This document shows positions 16,010 to 24,675 of a stretch of 36,905 nt of DNA, piece after piece. How positions within the stretch are numbered: position 1 is the first letter of the stretch; the number at the start of each line of letters is the position of its first letter. The stretch covers positions 1 to 36,905 of the forward strand of contig JAFAGC010000127.1 in assembly GCA_023423065.1 (NCBI GenBank). Direction: 5' to 3'. This DNA is from Pseudomonadota bacterium. GTDB lineage: Bacteria > Pseudomonadota > Gammaproteobacteria > Steroidobacterales > Steroidobacteraceae. The position numbers and the translations under genes are program-made. The notes beneath the pieces were generated by a model that was given only the letters and a program-made list of their open reading frames with translations, did no database searches and was not told the DNA's origin.

Positions 16010-16333
16010 GTGAGCAGAGAATACGCACCGGTCCCCGGCAAGTGGTACGAGAACAAGGAAGAGGACGAAACCTTCCGCGTATTGTCCGTGGACGAGGACG
16101 ACGAGCTCGTGGAGATCGAATACCTGGACGGTGAAATCGAGGAACTCGATCTCGACACGTGGCACGAACTGGATCTCGAGCCCACCGAGGAGCCGGAAGG
16201 CTGGTCCGACGACGCCGACGAAGACGACGATGAAGACGAAGACGACGACTTCGACGACGATGAGGACGAAGACGAAGACGACGATGATGACGACGACGAT
16301 TACGATGACGACGAAGACGAGGACGGCTACTAG
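16010..16333 (+). CDS. Small acidic protein, resembles DUF6763, with extreme Asp/Glu tail
   Basis: 107 aa from a GTG start. The N-terminal 65 residues (PVPGKWYENKEEDETFRVLS, DGEIEELDLDTWHELDLEP) resemble the small DUF6763-type proteins common in Gammaproteobacteria, whose role is unknown. The C-terminal 40 residues are nearly all Asp and Glu (one run is DDDDDDDDYDDDEDEDGY) and were evidently expanded by slippage of GAC/GAT/GAA codons. The strong negative charge could bind cations or basic proteins; this is inference. The stop is followed 21 nt later by mobB. Confidence 0.8.
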   Translation: MSREYAPVPGKWYENKEEDETFRVLSVDEDDELVEIEYLDGEIEELDLDTWHELDLEPTEEPEGWSDDADEDDDEDEDDDFDDDEDEDEDDDDDDDDYDDDEDEDGY

Positions 16334-16354
16334 TTAGACCGGGACCCCACGCGC

Positions 16355-16840
16355 ATGCGGGTCGTCGCCATCGTCGGTCACCAGGGCAGCGGCAAGACGA
16401 CGCTCATCGAGCGGCTGATCGCCGCCCTGCGATCCCGGGGCCTGTCCGTCTCGACCATCAAGCACACGCACCACCACGACATCGAGCTCGATACGCCGGG
16501 GAAGGACAGCCATCGGCACCGGGCGGCGGGGGCCGCGGAAGTCATCGTCGCCTCCGACAACGGATGGGCACGGATCGCCGCTTCCCGCGAGCCCGCCACC
16601 TTGCCCAATCTCCTGCGCGAGTTGCGGCCGGTGGACATCGTGCTGGTCGAGGGCTTCAAGCAACTCGAAGGGCTTCGGCGGGTCGAAGTGTTTCGCGGAA
16701 CGGGCAGCCCGCTTGCTTCGAACGATCCTGGCATCGCGGCGGTCGCGGCCCCTGAGGGCGTGGCCCTGCCGGGTTATCAGGGCGTGAGGCTCCCGCTGGA
16801 TGACAGCGACGCCATGCTCGATTTCCTCCTGGGAGATTGA
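16355..16840 (+). CDS. mobB: Molybdopterin-guanine dinucleotide biosynthesis protein MobB
   Basis: 161 aa GTP-binding adapter that assists MobA in making the guanine dinucleotide form of the cofactor. The Walker A is GHQGSGKTTLIERLI. Family signatures are STIKHTHHHDIELDTPGKDS, HRHRAAGAAEVIVAS, LRPVDIVLVEGFKQ and RRVEVFR. It is encoded 7 kb from the mobA-moaD fusion, 21 bp after the acidic protein gene. Its presence supports the idea that the cell makes guanine-dinucleotide cofactor for DMSO-reductase-family enzymes, although the only molybdoenzyme in the window is of the xanthine oxidase family. Confidence 0.93.
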   Translation: MRVVAIVGHQGSGKTTLIERLIAALRSRGLSVSTIKHTHHHDIELDTPGKDSHRHRAAGAAEVIVASDNGWARIAASREPATLPNLLRELRPVDIVLVEGFKQLEGLRRVEVFRGTGSPLASNDPGIAAVAAPEGVALPGYQGVRLPLDDSDAMLDFLLGD

Positions 16841-16913
16841 ATTCGTTCGACCTCGCCGCCAGTTCTGCCGCTCGCGAAGCGCCATACAAACTTGACGGAA
16901 GTGACGTAAGACT

Positions 16914-17819
16914 ATGAAACGTATATTCCTTTTCCTTGCCACGAACCTTGCAGTCATCCTGCTGCTGACGATCGTGATCAACCTGTTCGGTCTCGATCCG
17001 TACCTGGATGCCCGCTACGGCAGCTACGTCAACCTGCTGATCTTCGCGGCGGCCATCGGTTTTGGCGGTGCGTTCATTTCACTCGCCCTGTCGAAATGGA
17101 TGGCCAAGCGCGCCATGGGCGTGCAGGTGATCACCCAGCCTCGCAACGAGGCCGAGCAGTGGCTGTTCGAGACGGTGAAGAAGTACGCCGAGACGGCGCA
17201 TATCGCGATGCCCGAGGTGGGCATCTTCGACTCGCCCGAGCCCAACGCCTTCGCCACCGGCGCGCGCAAGAACGCGTCGCTGGTGGCCGTGAGCACCGGA
17301 TTGCTGCGCTCCATGCGCCGCGACGAAGTCGAGGCGGTCATCGGCCATGAGATCGCCCACGTCGCCAATGGCGACATGGTCACGCTCACGCTGATCCAGG
17401 GCGTGGTGAACACGTTCGTCGTGTTCCTCGCGCGCGTCATCGGCAGCATCGTGGACGGCGCCATGCGCGGCAACCAGGAAAGCCGCGGCCCGGGCATCGG
17501 CTACTTCGCGACCGTCATCGTCGCGGAGCTCGTGCTCGGCCTGTTCGCGAGCATGATCGTGGCGTGGTTCTCGCGGCAGCGTGAGTTCCGCGCGGACGCG
17601 GGCGGCGCCTACCTCGCGGGACCGCGCTCGATGATCGGCGCGCTCGAGGCGCTCAAGCGCGCGCATTCCCCTAATCCCCTGCCCGCCCAGTTCGCCAACT
17701 TCGGCATCAACGGGGGCGTCCCGCAGGGCCTGCGCCGCCTGTTCATGAGCCATCCCCCGCTGGACGAGCGCATTGCCGCACTCCAGAAGGGCGCGAGCGA
17801 AGTCTCGCAGGCTCGATAA
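16914..17819 (+). CDS. htpX: Membrane zinc metalloprotease HtpX
   Basis: 301 aa inner-membrane protease (M48 family) that degrades damaged membrane proteins. Two N-terminal membrane helices (IFLFLATNLAVILLLTIVIN; YVNLLIFAAAIGFGGAFISL) are followed by FDSPEPNAFATGARKNASLV and the zinc site HEIAHVANGD with His145, Glu146 and His149. The third zinc ligand is probably the Glu in RQREFRADAGGAYLAG. The order, and the end of the family domain at LRRLFMSHPPLDERIAAL, match E. coli HtpX (293 aa). In other bacteria htpX responds to membrane stress; no such regulatory site is evident here. Confidence 0.97.
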   Translation: MKRIFLFLATNLAVILLLTIVINLFGLDPYLDARYGSYVNLLIFAAAIGFGGAFISLALSKWMAKRAMGVQVITQPRNEAEQWLFETVKKYAETAHIAMPEVGIFDSPEPNAFATGARKNASLVAVSTGLLRSMRRDEVEAVIGHEIAHVANGDMVTLTLIQGVVNTFVVFLARVIGSIVDGAMRGNQESRGPGIGYFATVIVAELVLGLFASMIVAWFSRQREFRADAGGAYLAGPRSMIGALEALKRAHSPNPLPAQFANFGINGGVPQGLRRLFMSHPPLDERIAALQKGASEVSQAR

Positions 17820-17845
17820 ACGCGACTTGCTCCGATGCAAACGGC

Positions 17846-17871
17846 GGGCCGGATGACTGATCATTCGGCCC
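17846..17871 (+). terminator. Weak hairpin after htpX
   Basis: GGGCCGGA (17846-17853) pairs with TTCGGCCC (17864-17871), seven Watson-Crick pairs and one G-U, around a 10-nt loop. No T-run follows, so a terminator role is uncertain. Confidence 0.3.
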
Positions 17872-17913
17872 TGCCCGCTTGCTGAACTACCCGAAAAGGA
17901 ACCCATTCCAGGC

Positions 17914-18897
<984 letters not shown>

Positions 18898-18900
18898 TTC

Positions 18901-19377
18901 TCAGGCCTGTGCTGCTGCGCGCCGCTTCGCGAACCACGCGTTCGCGGGCGGCGTGAACAGCAGCACGATGCTGGACACGTCGACGGAAATCGACAGCAGG
19001 TACATGACGCCGTCGAGCCAGCCGGACGGAAACTCGTCGATCAATCCGCCGAACGTGCCGAGCAGGCCCAGCACGACCAACACCGCATAGACGATGCGCG
19101 CCCACCGGTGCGCGCGCAGGATGAAGTAGCTCAGCAGGGCCATCAGGATCACCACGCCTGCCAGGGTCAACGCGATGAACAGGAGAAACGATTCTCCGAG
19201 ATCCTGGAACTCTCCGAGTTCCGGATCGTCTGGTCCGAGCGCATAGAAAATCGCGCTGATCGCCAGCGAAATCCAGATCAACCACACCGCCGCCCTGACT
19301 TGCCAGGGCGTCGGGAGCGCCACGGGTTCGATGTCTTCGATAGGTGCGCCGGGCGGCGTATAAGGATTGTGAGACAT
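18901..19377 (-). CDS. NPYxPP membrane protein, paralogue A
   Basis: 158 aa. The start ATG 19377 gives MSHNPYTPPGAPIEDIEP, directly comparable to its upstream paralogue. Four membrane helices follow (VWLIWISLAISAIFYAL; LLFIALTLAGVVILMALLSY; IVYAVLVVLGLLGTFGGLI; YLLSISVDVSSIVLLFTPPA), and the protein ends with a basic tail after NAWFAKRR. The N-terminal NPYxPP followed by helices occurs in many uncharacterised bacterial membrane proteins. It lies 17 bp downstream of paralogue B on the same strand and ends 3 bp from the convergent desaturase gene. Function unknown. Confidence 0.75.
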   Translation of the reverse strand: MSHNPYTPPGAPIEDIEPVALPTPWQVRAAVWLIWISLAISAIFYALGPDDPELGEFQDLGESFLLFIALTLAGVVILMALLSYFILRAHRWARIVYAVLVVLGLLGTFGGLIDEFPSGWLDGVMYLLSISVDVSSIVLLFTPPANAWFAKRRAAAQA

Positions 19378-19394
19378 CGCGCGAGACCGGCGCG

Positions 19395-19856
19395 CTAACC
19401 ACGCCCGCGGGCACGAAACCATGCGCTCGCGGCCGGCGTGAACAGCAGCACCACGATGGCCACGTCGAGCGCTGCATTCGCCAGGTAACCGGACCAGTAA
19501 TACCAGGGCATGGCAAACAATCCCGGCAGCTCCGAAATCAGGAACAGCCATCCCAGCACGGCCAGGACCACGTATGTGATACGCGCCCAGTTTCGCGCGC
19601 GGCCGATCGACACGATCACCCAGATGGTGAACGCCATCAGGGCCAGCGCGAAAACCCAGCCGACGACGAGCGCCAGGAAAATGCCCGGCTCGCTCGTCTC
19701 CGCATCGCCGTCCACGAACCAGAGCGGCAGGGTGATCACCACCGAGATCCAGAACAGCTGGATCGCGAGATTCACCGCGCGCGGCCGCGGCAGCGGCTTT
19801 CCCGGTTCGACGTCGGCGACCTGGGAGGTAGGTGGAGCGTATGGGTTCTCGGTCAT
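19395..19856 (-). CDS. NPYxPP membrane protein, paralogue B
   Basis: 153 aa from ATG 19856 (MTENPYAPPTSQVADVEPGK). Four membrane helices follow (LAIQLFWISVVITLPLWFV; LALVVGWVFALALMAFTIWV; ITYVVLAVLGWLFLISELP; ALDVAIVVLLFTPAASAWF) and a short basic end (RARGRG). The layout, the R-x-WARI-Y-VVL stretch and the LLFTP-A-AWF ending are shared with paralogue A, so the two arose by tandem duplication. It is divergent from the D-2-hydroxyglutarate dehydrogenase-like gene. Function unknown. Confidence 0.75.
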   Translation of the reverse strand: MTENPYAPPTSQVADVEPGKPLPRPRAVNLAIQLFWISVVITLPLWFVDGDAETSEPGIFLALVVGWVFALALMAFTIWVIVSIGRARNWARITYVVLAVLGWLFLISELPGLFAMPWYYWSGYLANAALDVAIVVLLFTPAASAWFRARGRG

Positions 19857-19895
19857 GCGCCATCCTAAATCATCCGCCCGCCGGATATCGCGGGC

Positions 19896-19901
19896 TATGA
19901 T
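19896..19901 (+). promoter_or_regulatory. -10 box placed for a leaderless transcript
   Basis: TATGAT (one mismatch from TATAAT) is followed by exactly 6 nt and then ATG 19908. The expected transcription start is therefore the A of the start codon. No ribosome binding site exists in this spacing. Confidence 0.5.
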
Positions 19902-19907
19902 TCCGCG

Positions 19908-21335
19908 ATGAATGAAACGGCCGACCTGGCGCGCCAGCTGGCGCAACTGCTCGACGAAGGCGGAGTCGTCACGGATCCGGATCGGATCGCGCCCATGCTG
20001 TCCGATCACCGCGCGCTGTACCGCGGCAGTGCTCTCGCCATCGTGACTCCCGCCGACACTGCCGCCGTCGCGCGGGTGCTCGCCTGGTGCAACGAGCGGC
20101 GAATCGGCGTCGTGCCCCAGGGCGGCAATACCAGCTACTGCGGCGGCGCGACGCCCGACGATTCGGGCAGGCAGGTCCTGCTGTCGCTCGCGCGGCTCAA
20201 CCGCGTGCGCGGCATCGATCCGGCTAACTACACCATGATCGCCGAGGCCGGCTGCATCCTCGCGAACCTGCAGGCCGCGGCGAAGGCCGCGGACCGCTAC
20301 CTGCCGCTGTCGCTCGGCGCCGAGGGAAGCTGCATGCTCGGCGGCAACCTGTCGACCAATGCCGGCGGGCTCAACGTCATTCGTTACGGCATGGCGCGCG
20401 AGATGGTGCTGGGTCTCGAAGTCGTGCTACCCGACGGACGCGTACTCGACACGCTCACCGGCCTGCGCAAGGACAACACGGGCTACGACATCAAGTCGCT
20501 GTTCCTGGGCGCCGAGGGCACGCTCGGCGTGATCACGGCCGCCTGCCTCGAGCTGCAGCCCGCGCCGCGCTCGTTCGCGACCGCGTTCCTGGCGGTGCGC
20601 GACCCGTCCGCCGCGGTCGAACTGCTCGGCGCGCTGCGCGCCGCGAGCGGTGACAGCGTGAGCTCGTTCGAGCTGATCCCGCGCATCGGCATCGACCTCA
20701 CGACCCGCCACATTCCGGGCGTGGTCGATCCGCTGTCGAGCCCGGCCGGCTGGTACGTGTTGTGCGAGCTCTCGAGCCCGCGCGCCGACGATTCGCTCGG
20801 CGCCATCCTCGAGACATCGTTGGCCGACGCCACGGAAGCGGGCTGGGTGCTCGACGGCAGCGTCGCGATGAGCGAGCGCGAGCGCGATGCGTTCTGGCGC
20901 CTGCGCGAAACCATTCCCGAGGCGCAGCGCAAGGATGGCGCGAGCCTCAAGCACGACATTTCCGTACCCGTGTCGCGCGTGCCCGAGTTCATCGAACGCG
21001 CGGGTGCCTGGGTGGCCACGAACGTGCCGCAGGGAGTGCTGGTCGCGTACGGGCACCTCGGCGACGGCAACCTGCACTTCAACATCAACCAGCGTCACGG
21101 CACGCCGGCCGCGCAGCTGCAGGCGGCCGAGCCAAAGCTGAAACGCGCGATCCACGACATCGTGCGGGAGTTCGGCGGCAGTTTCAGCGCCGAACACGGC
21201 ATCGGCCGGCTCAAGGTTGCCGAGCTCGAACGTTACGCGGATCCGGTGGAGCTCGAGCTCATGCGTCGCGTGAAGCAGGCCTTCGATCCCAACGGGATCA
21301 TGAATCCGGGAAAGGTGCTGCGCCGGCTCAGTTAG
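19908..21335 (+). CDS. FAD-linked oxidoreductase, D-2-hydroxyglutarate dehydrogenase-like
   Basis: 475 aa, vanillyl-alcohol-oxidase-type flavoprotein. The N-terminal FAD-binding domain shows VPQGGNTSYCGGA, LGAEGSCMLGGNLSTNAGG, LRKDNTGYDIKSLFLGAEGT then LGVITAACLEL. The C-terminal domain shows LKHDISVPVSRVPEF, GHLGDGNLHFNI and FSAEHGIGRLK, including the His residues that bind the metal in this family. The order and motifs match D-2-hydroxyglutarate dehydrogenases more than D-lactate dehydrogenases, but the two are hard to separate by eye. The L-2-hydroxyglutarate dehydrogenase-like gene 0.6 kb downstream supports the first reading. The start is directly behind a -10 box. The 3' end overlaps the convergent lipoprotein gene by 8 bp. 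Confidence 0.88.
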   Translation: MNETADLARQLAQLLDEGGVVTDPDRIAPMLSDHRALYRGSALAIVTPADTAAVARVLAWCNERRIGVVPQGGNTSYCGGATPDDSGRQVLLSLARLNRVRGIDPANYTMIAEAGCILANLQAAAKAADRYLPLSLGAEGSCMLGGNLSTNAGGLNVIRYGMAREMVLGLEVVLPDGRVLDTLTGLRKDNTGYDIKSLFLGAEGTLGVITAACLELQPAPRSFATAFLAVRDPSAAVELLGALRAASGDSVSSFELIPRIGIDLTTRHIPGVVDPLSSPAGWYVLCELSSPRADDSLGAILETSLADATEAGWVLDGSVAMSERERDAFWRLRETIPEAQRKDGASLKHDISVPVSRVPEFIERAGAWVATNVPQGVLVAYGHLGDGNLHFNINQRHGTPAAQLQAAEPKLKRAIHDIVREFGGSFSAEHGIGRLKVAELERYADPVELELMRRVKQAFDPNGIMNPGKVLRRLS

Positions 21336-21945
21336 CGGTCGTTTCGATCAGCTCCACGAGCACGCCGTCGGGCGCTCGGATGGCGAGCATCTTGTGATCG
21401 CCGAAGATCGGGCTCGTCAGAGCCACGGGGCTGGAAACCACCGGGACGTTCGCCTCGCGCAGGCGGTTGCGCGCCTCGAGGATGTCCGGAACCGCCATCG
21501 TCCAGGCGTGTACGCGCACACCGTCGGGAAGCCCGCCCGACGCGGGGAAACGCGGCACGTCGACGCCGAGCACGCCCCGGTAGAACTTCTCGAGTTCCGC
21601 GCCGGACGCAGCGGGTCGCTCGGCAGACGACCCGACGACCAGCACGCGCGCGTGCGCGGGCACCTTGCCCGGCGCCGCGAATTCCAGCGACTTCTCGACC
21701 ACCTCTTCGGGGACTTCCCACAGCAGCGCATGCATACGCGTGGTTCCCGGATAGTTAGCGGCAAACGTCACCGGCCGGTATCCCCAGTCCCGCAGCCGAG
21801 CATCGACGTCGTCGCCGGCGCTCCACAGCGTCACGGAACGTACGGTCGCCTGCAGGATCGGTGGATCGTCGCTGCGCGAGCAGGCGACGAAAACGAACAC
21901 GCAAAGTAAAACCGCGAATGACCGGCGGATCGGCGATGTCTGCAT
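21328..21945 (-). CDS. Lipoprotein with C-terminal VOC (glyoxalase-like) domain
   Basis: 205 aa from ATG 21945. The first residues are a lipoprotein signal (RRSFAVLLCVFVFVACS) with the acceptor Cys in VACS. The rest reads as one or two VOC-type modules: an N-terminal half (SVTLWSAGDDVDARLRDWGY, LLWEVPEEVVEKSLEF) and a C-terminal half (LEKFYRGVLGVDVPRFPASG, RVHAWTMAVPDILEARNRL, FGDHKMLAIRAPDGVLVELI). The final P-D-G-V-L-V-E-L-I segment carries the Glu typical as a metal ligand. Substrate unknown. It lies between two 2-hydroxyacid oxidoreductase genes, convergent with the first and divergent from the second; its start codon is only 14 bp from that of the next gene. Confidence 0.8.
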   Translation of the reverse strand: MQTSPIRRSFAVLLCVFVFVACSRSDDPPILQATVRSVTLWSAGDDVDARLRDWGYRPVTFAANYPGTTRMHALLWEVPEEVVEKSLEFAAPGKVPAHARVLVVGSSAERPAASGAELEKFYRGVLGVDVPRFPASGGLPDGVRVHAWTMAVPDILEARNRLREANVPVVSSPVALTSPIFGDHKMLAIRAPDGVLVELIETTAN

Positions 21946-21954
21946 GATAGATTG

Positions 21955-21960
21955 AGTATA
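21955..21960 (-). promoter_or_regulatory. -10 box for the VOC lipoprotein gene
   Basis: On the minus strand TATACT lies 9 nt before the ATG at 21945. Its last base on the plus strand is the A of the divergent start codon at 21960, so this promoter overlaps the start of the neighbouring gene. Confidence 0.4.
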
Positions 21961-23060
21961 TGGCGGATCGGGTGGAGTGCGTGGTGATCGGCGCTGGAGT
22001 CGTGGGACTCGCGACCGCGCGCGCGCTCGCTCTCGCCGGCCGCGAGGTGCTGCTGCTCGAATCCGAGGCACATCCCGGCACGGCGACCTCGGCGCGCAAC
22101 AGCGGCGTGATCCACGCGGGGCTCTACTACACCCCGGGCAGTTTCAAGGCGCGCTTCTGCGTGGCCGGCAATCGCGCGTTGTACGAGTACTGCAAGGCGC
22201 GCGGCGTCGAACACCAGGATTGCGGCAAGCTCATCGTCGCCAACGGCCACGAAGAAGAGGAAGTGCTCATGCACCTTCTCGAGCGCGCGCACATCAACGA
22301 CGTCTACGGCGTGCGCATGATCTCGGCGGCCGAGGCCCGCAAGATGGAGCCGGAAGTGCGCTGTACGGCGGCGCTGCATTGCCCGACGAGCGGCATCGTC
22401 GACCAGCATCCATACATGCTGGCGCTCCAGGGCGACATGGAAAACGCCGGCGGCACGCTCGTGTGCGACTGCCGTGTCGAAAGCCTCGAGCGGCTGGCGG
22501 ACGGCTTTCTGCTCGAGACCGGTGGCGCCGCGGCGACGGAAATCGAGGCGCGGTTCGTGGTGAACAGCGCCGGCCTCGGCGCGGTGGACTTGCTGTCGCG
22601 CATCGACGGCTACCCGCGCGAGCGCATCCCGAAGCTGCGCTACGGCCGCGGCAACTACTTCACCGTCGCGCAACGGTCGCCGTTCAAACATCTCATCTAC
22701 CCGGTGCCGCATGCGGCGGGACTCGGCATCCACGCCACGCTCGATCTGGGCAAACGCGTGCGCTTCGGACCCGACGTCGAGTGGATCGATCGCATCGACT
22801 ACTCGGTGAATGCCACGCGCGCGCCGCTGTTCTACACCGCGATCCGCCGCTACTGGCCGAATCTCGCGGATGGCGCGCTGACGCCCGACTACACGGGCAT
22901 CCGGCCGAAGCTGCACGGCCCGGGCGAACCGCAGCCGGATTTCCGCATCGAATCTGTCGCCGATCACGGACTGCCGGGGCTCGTGAACCTGCTTGGAATC
23001 GAGAGCCCGGGCCTCACATCGGCGCTCGCCATCGCCGACTACGCGGCCTCGTTCGCTTGA
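21960..23060 (+). CDS. FAD-dependent L-2-hydroxyglutarate dehydrogenase-like enzyme
   Basis: 366 aa DAO-family flavoprotein. The dinucleotide-binding motif is VIGAGVVGLATARALALAG followed by LLLE. The segments ARNSGVIHAGLYYTPGSFKA, YEYCKARGVEHQDCGKLIVA, SGIVDQHPYMLAL, NSAGLGAVDL and GLVNLLGIESPGLTSALAIA closely follow L-2-hydroxyglutarate dehydrogenase/LhgO. The family oxidises L-2-hydroxyglutarate to 2-oxoglutarate, a metabolite-repair reaction, passing electrons to the respiratory chain. The protein is shorter than E. coli LhgO (about 420 aa), as are many bacterial members. It starts 14 bp from the divergent lipoprotein start. The neighbouring D-isomer enzyme suggests both enantiomers are cleared. 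Confidence 0.88.
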   Translation: MADRVECVVIGAGVVGLATARALALAGREVLLLESEAHPGTATSARNSGVIHAGLYYTPGSFKARFCVAGNRALYEYCKARGVEHQDCGKLIVANGHEEEEVLMHLLERAHINDVYGVRMISAAEARKMEPEVRCTAALHCPTSGIVDQHPYMLALQGDMENAGGTLVCDCRVESLERLADGFLLETGGAAATEIEARFVVNSAGLGAVDLLSRIDGYPRERIPKLRYGRGNYFTVAQRSPFKHLIYPVPHAAGLGIHATLDLGKRVRFGPDVEWIDRIDYSVNATRAPLFYTAIRRYWPNLADGALTPDYTGIRPKLHGPGEPQPDFRIESVADHGLPGLVNLLGIESPGLTSALAIADYAASFA

Positions 23061-23107
23061 GGGTTACCCTGTCGCCTTTCAGATGGAGATTTGCTGAAGT
23101 CGTGAGA

Positions 23108-24028
23108 ATGCGTTCATTCGTATCCGCAATCGCGCCGGCGCTCGTTGCCGCGCTCGTCGCCACCGGTTGCAGCAAGCCCGAGGCTCCGCCGCCGCCCGCT
23201 CCCGCCGCCAGCAATGCGCCCACCGAAGGTGCGGCGCGCATCGCGATCGCGCCGGACGGCGTGCACGTGCAGTACCGCGTGTACGGCAGCGGCGAGCCCG
23301 CGCTGGTGTTCATCCACGGATGGTCCGGTGACTCCAACTACTGGCGCGAGCAGGTGCCGGTGTTCGAGCAGAAACACCTCATCGTCACCGTGGACCTCGC
23401 CGGTCACGGCGGCTCGAGCGCCAGCCGCACCGACTGGTCGATCGCACGCTTCGGCCAGGACGTCGCCACGGCGCTCGGCGCGGTTCCCGCCGAGAAACTG
23501 ATCCTGATCGGCCATTCGATGGGCGGACCGGTGTCTCTCGAGGCCGCGCGGCTCATGAAGAACCGCGTGATCGGCATCATCGGCGTCGACACGTTCAAGA
23601 CGATCGGCGCACCGGCGCCGACCCGCGCGCAGATCGACGCGATCGTGAAACCATTCGAATCCGACTTCATCGCGCAGACGCGCACGCTGGTGAGCGATCA
23701 CCTGTTCGCGACCGGGGGCGACCGCACGCTGGCCAACAAGGTCGCGTACGACATGTCGCTGTCGCCGCCCCAGGTCGCGGTGCCGGCGCTGCGCGCGGTG
23801 CTCGAGTACGACTTCACCGAGTCGCTGAAGGAAATCGACGTACCCGTCGTCGCGATCAATTCCGACCTCGGCGAGCCGCTCAACGAGGTACGAATACGCA
23901 AGGTCGTCCCGAAATTCCGCGCGACGATACTGCCGCACTCCGGGCATTTCCTGATGATGGAGGACCCGCGCAGATTCAACCCCGTGCTCGAAAGGGAAAT
24001 TGCGGCGCTCGCGCCGGAGGGTAGTTAG
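23108..24028 (+). CDS. Alpha/beta hydrolase lipoprotein
   Basis: 306 aa from ATG 23108 (a GTG at 23102 is an alternative). The N-terminus is a signal peptide with a lipobox-like end (ALVATGCSKPE), then a Pro/Ala-rich linker (EAPPPPAPAAS-like), so the enzyme is probably membrane-anchored in the periplasm. The hydrolase fold shows the oxyanion-loop FIHGWSGDSNYW, nucleophile Ser137 in IGHSMGGP, and His280 in HSGHFLMMEDP; the acid is probably Asp in INSDLGE. Substrate unknown. It is followed 2 bp later by a DUF4112 gene, so the two are probably cotranscribed. Confidence 0.88.
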   Translation: MRSFVSAIAPALVAALVATGCSKPEAPPPPAPAASNAPTEGAARIAIAPDGVHVQYRVYGSGEPALVFIHGWSGDSNYWREQVPVFEQKHLIVTVDLAGHGGSSASRTDWSIARFGQDVATALGAVPAEKLILIGHSMGGPVSLEAARLMKNRVIGIIGVDTFKTIGAPAPTRAQIDAIVKPFESDFIAQTRTLVSDHLFATGGDRTLANKVAYDMSLSPPQVAVPALRAVLEYDFTESLKEIDVPVVAINSDLGEPLNEVRIRKVVPKFRATILPHSGHFLMMEDPRRFNPVLEREIAALAPEGS

Positions 24029-24030
24029 AC

Positions 24031-24564
24031 ATGGATGCAGGCAGCGCGGCCAGCCGGCCGATCGAACGTGACCGCGAAGGCGAGGCGCAACGCGAACTCG
24101 AAAATCTGCGCACGATCGCCCGGATCTTCGACCAGGCCTTCCGCGTCCCGGGCACGAGCTTCCGGTTCGGCATCGACGCGCTGTTCGGCTTCATTCCCGG
24201 CCTGGGCGACATCGCGGGCGGCATCGTGGCCGTCTACGCGCTGCGCGTCGCGCGCCAGCTCGGCGCACCCGCGTCGATCCAGCTCCGCATGCTCGGCAAC
24301 ATCGCGCTCGACGCGATCGTCGGCGCCGTGCCTCTCTTCGGCGACCTGTTCGATTTCGCGTTCAAGGCGCAGACGCGCAATCTCGCGTTACTGGAGCAAT
24401 GGCGTCGGACGCCGGTTCCCACCGCAAGGCGCAGCAAGCTCGCGCTGATCCTGATGCCGATTGCGATCTTCCTGGTATTCGCCGCACTGACCGCGCTCGG
24501 TGTGTTCCTGCTGATCCAGCTGTATCAGTGGTTTGGGGTAATGGGGACATTCTCCGTTTCCTAG
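24031..24564 (+). CDS. DUF4112 membrane protein
   Basis: 177 aa. The DUF4112 core is visible: FDQAFRVPGTSFRFGIDALF, GFIPGLGDIAGGIVAVYALR and NIALDAIVGAVPLFGDLFDF then AFKAQTRN. Two glycine-rich hydrophobic hairpins and a final membrane helix (LALILMPIAIFLVFAALTAL) are present. Function of the family is not known. The last codons (MGTFSVS) and the TAG stop come from the repeat at 24541; without it the protein would probably end soon after YQWFG. It begins 2 bp after the hydrolase gene's stop. Confidence 0.88.
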   Translation: MDAGSAASRPIERDREGEAQRELENLRTIARIFDQAFRVPGTSFRFGIDALFGFIPGLGDIAGGIVAVYALRVARQLGAPASIQLRMLGNIALDAIVGAVPLFGDLFDFAFKAQTRNLALLEQWRRTPVPTARRSKLALILMPIAIFLVFAALTALGVFLLIQLYQWFGVMGTFSVS

Positions 24565-24674
24565 CAAACGGGGACAGACCTGATCTAAGGGTCGCGTGTC
24601 CACGCCAACCAGAACTCATCGAGCCTCGAATCGAGGTCTGTCCCCGTTTGCTAGGAAACGAGGAATGTCCCCAT
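24541..24674. repeat. Large palindrome of two inverted repeat copies between convergent genes
   Basis: Arm 24541-24581 and arm 24634-24674 (41 nt each) are reverse complements at 39 of 41 positions, around a 52-nt loop. Each arm holds ATGGGGACATTC, CGTTTCCTAGCAAAC and GGGGACAGACCT. The left arm supplies the last codons and stop of the DUF4112 gene; the right arm ends 1 nt before the stop of the minus-strand gene. In RNA it would form a strong hairpin from either direction, so it may act as a bidirectional terminator. Confidence 0.92.
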
Positions 24675-24675
24675 T

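Noticed and set aside
15915..16028. Upstream extension of ProB
   Set aside because: Residues before MNTSTP do not resemble the family and the stretch overlaps the divergent gene's promoter and start.
24541..24674. Possible CRISPR or integron attachment site
   Set aside because: Only two inverted copies with one loop; no regularly spaced direct repeats, no cas genes, no integrase.
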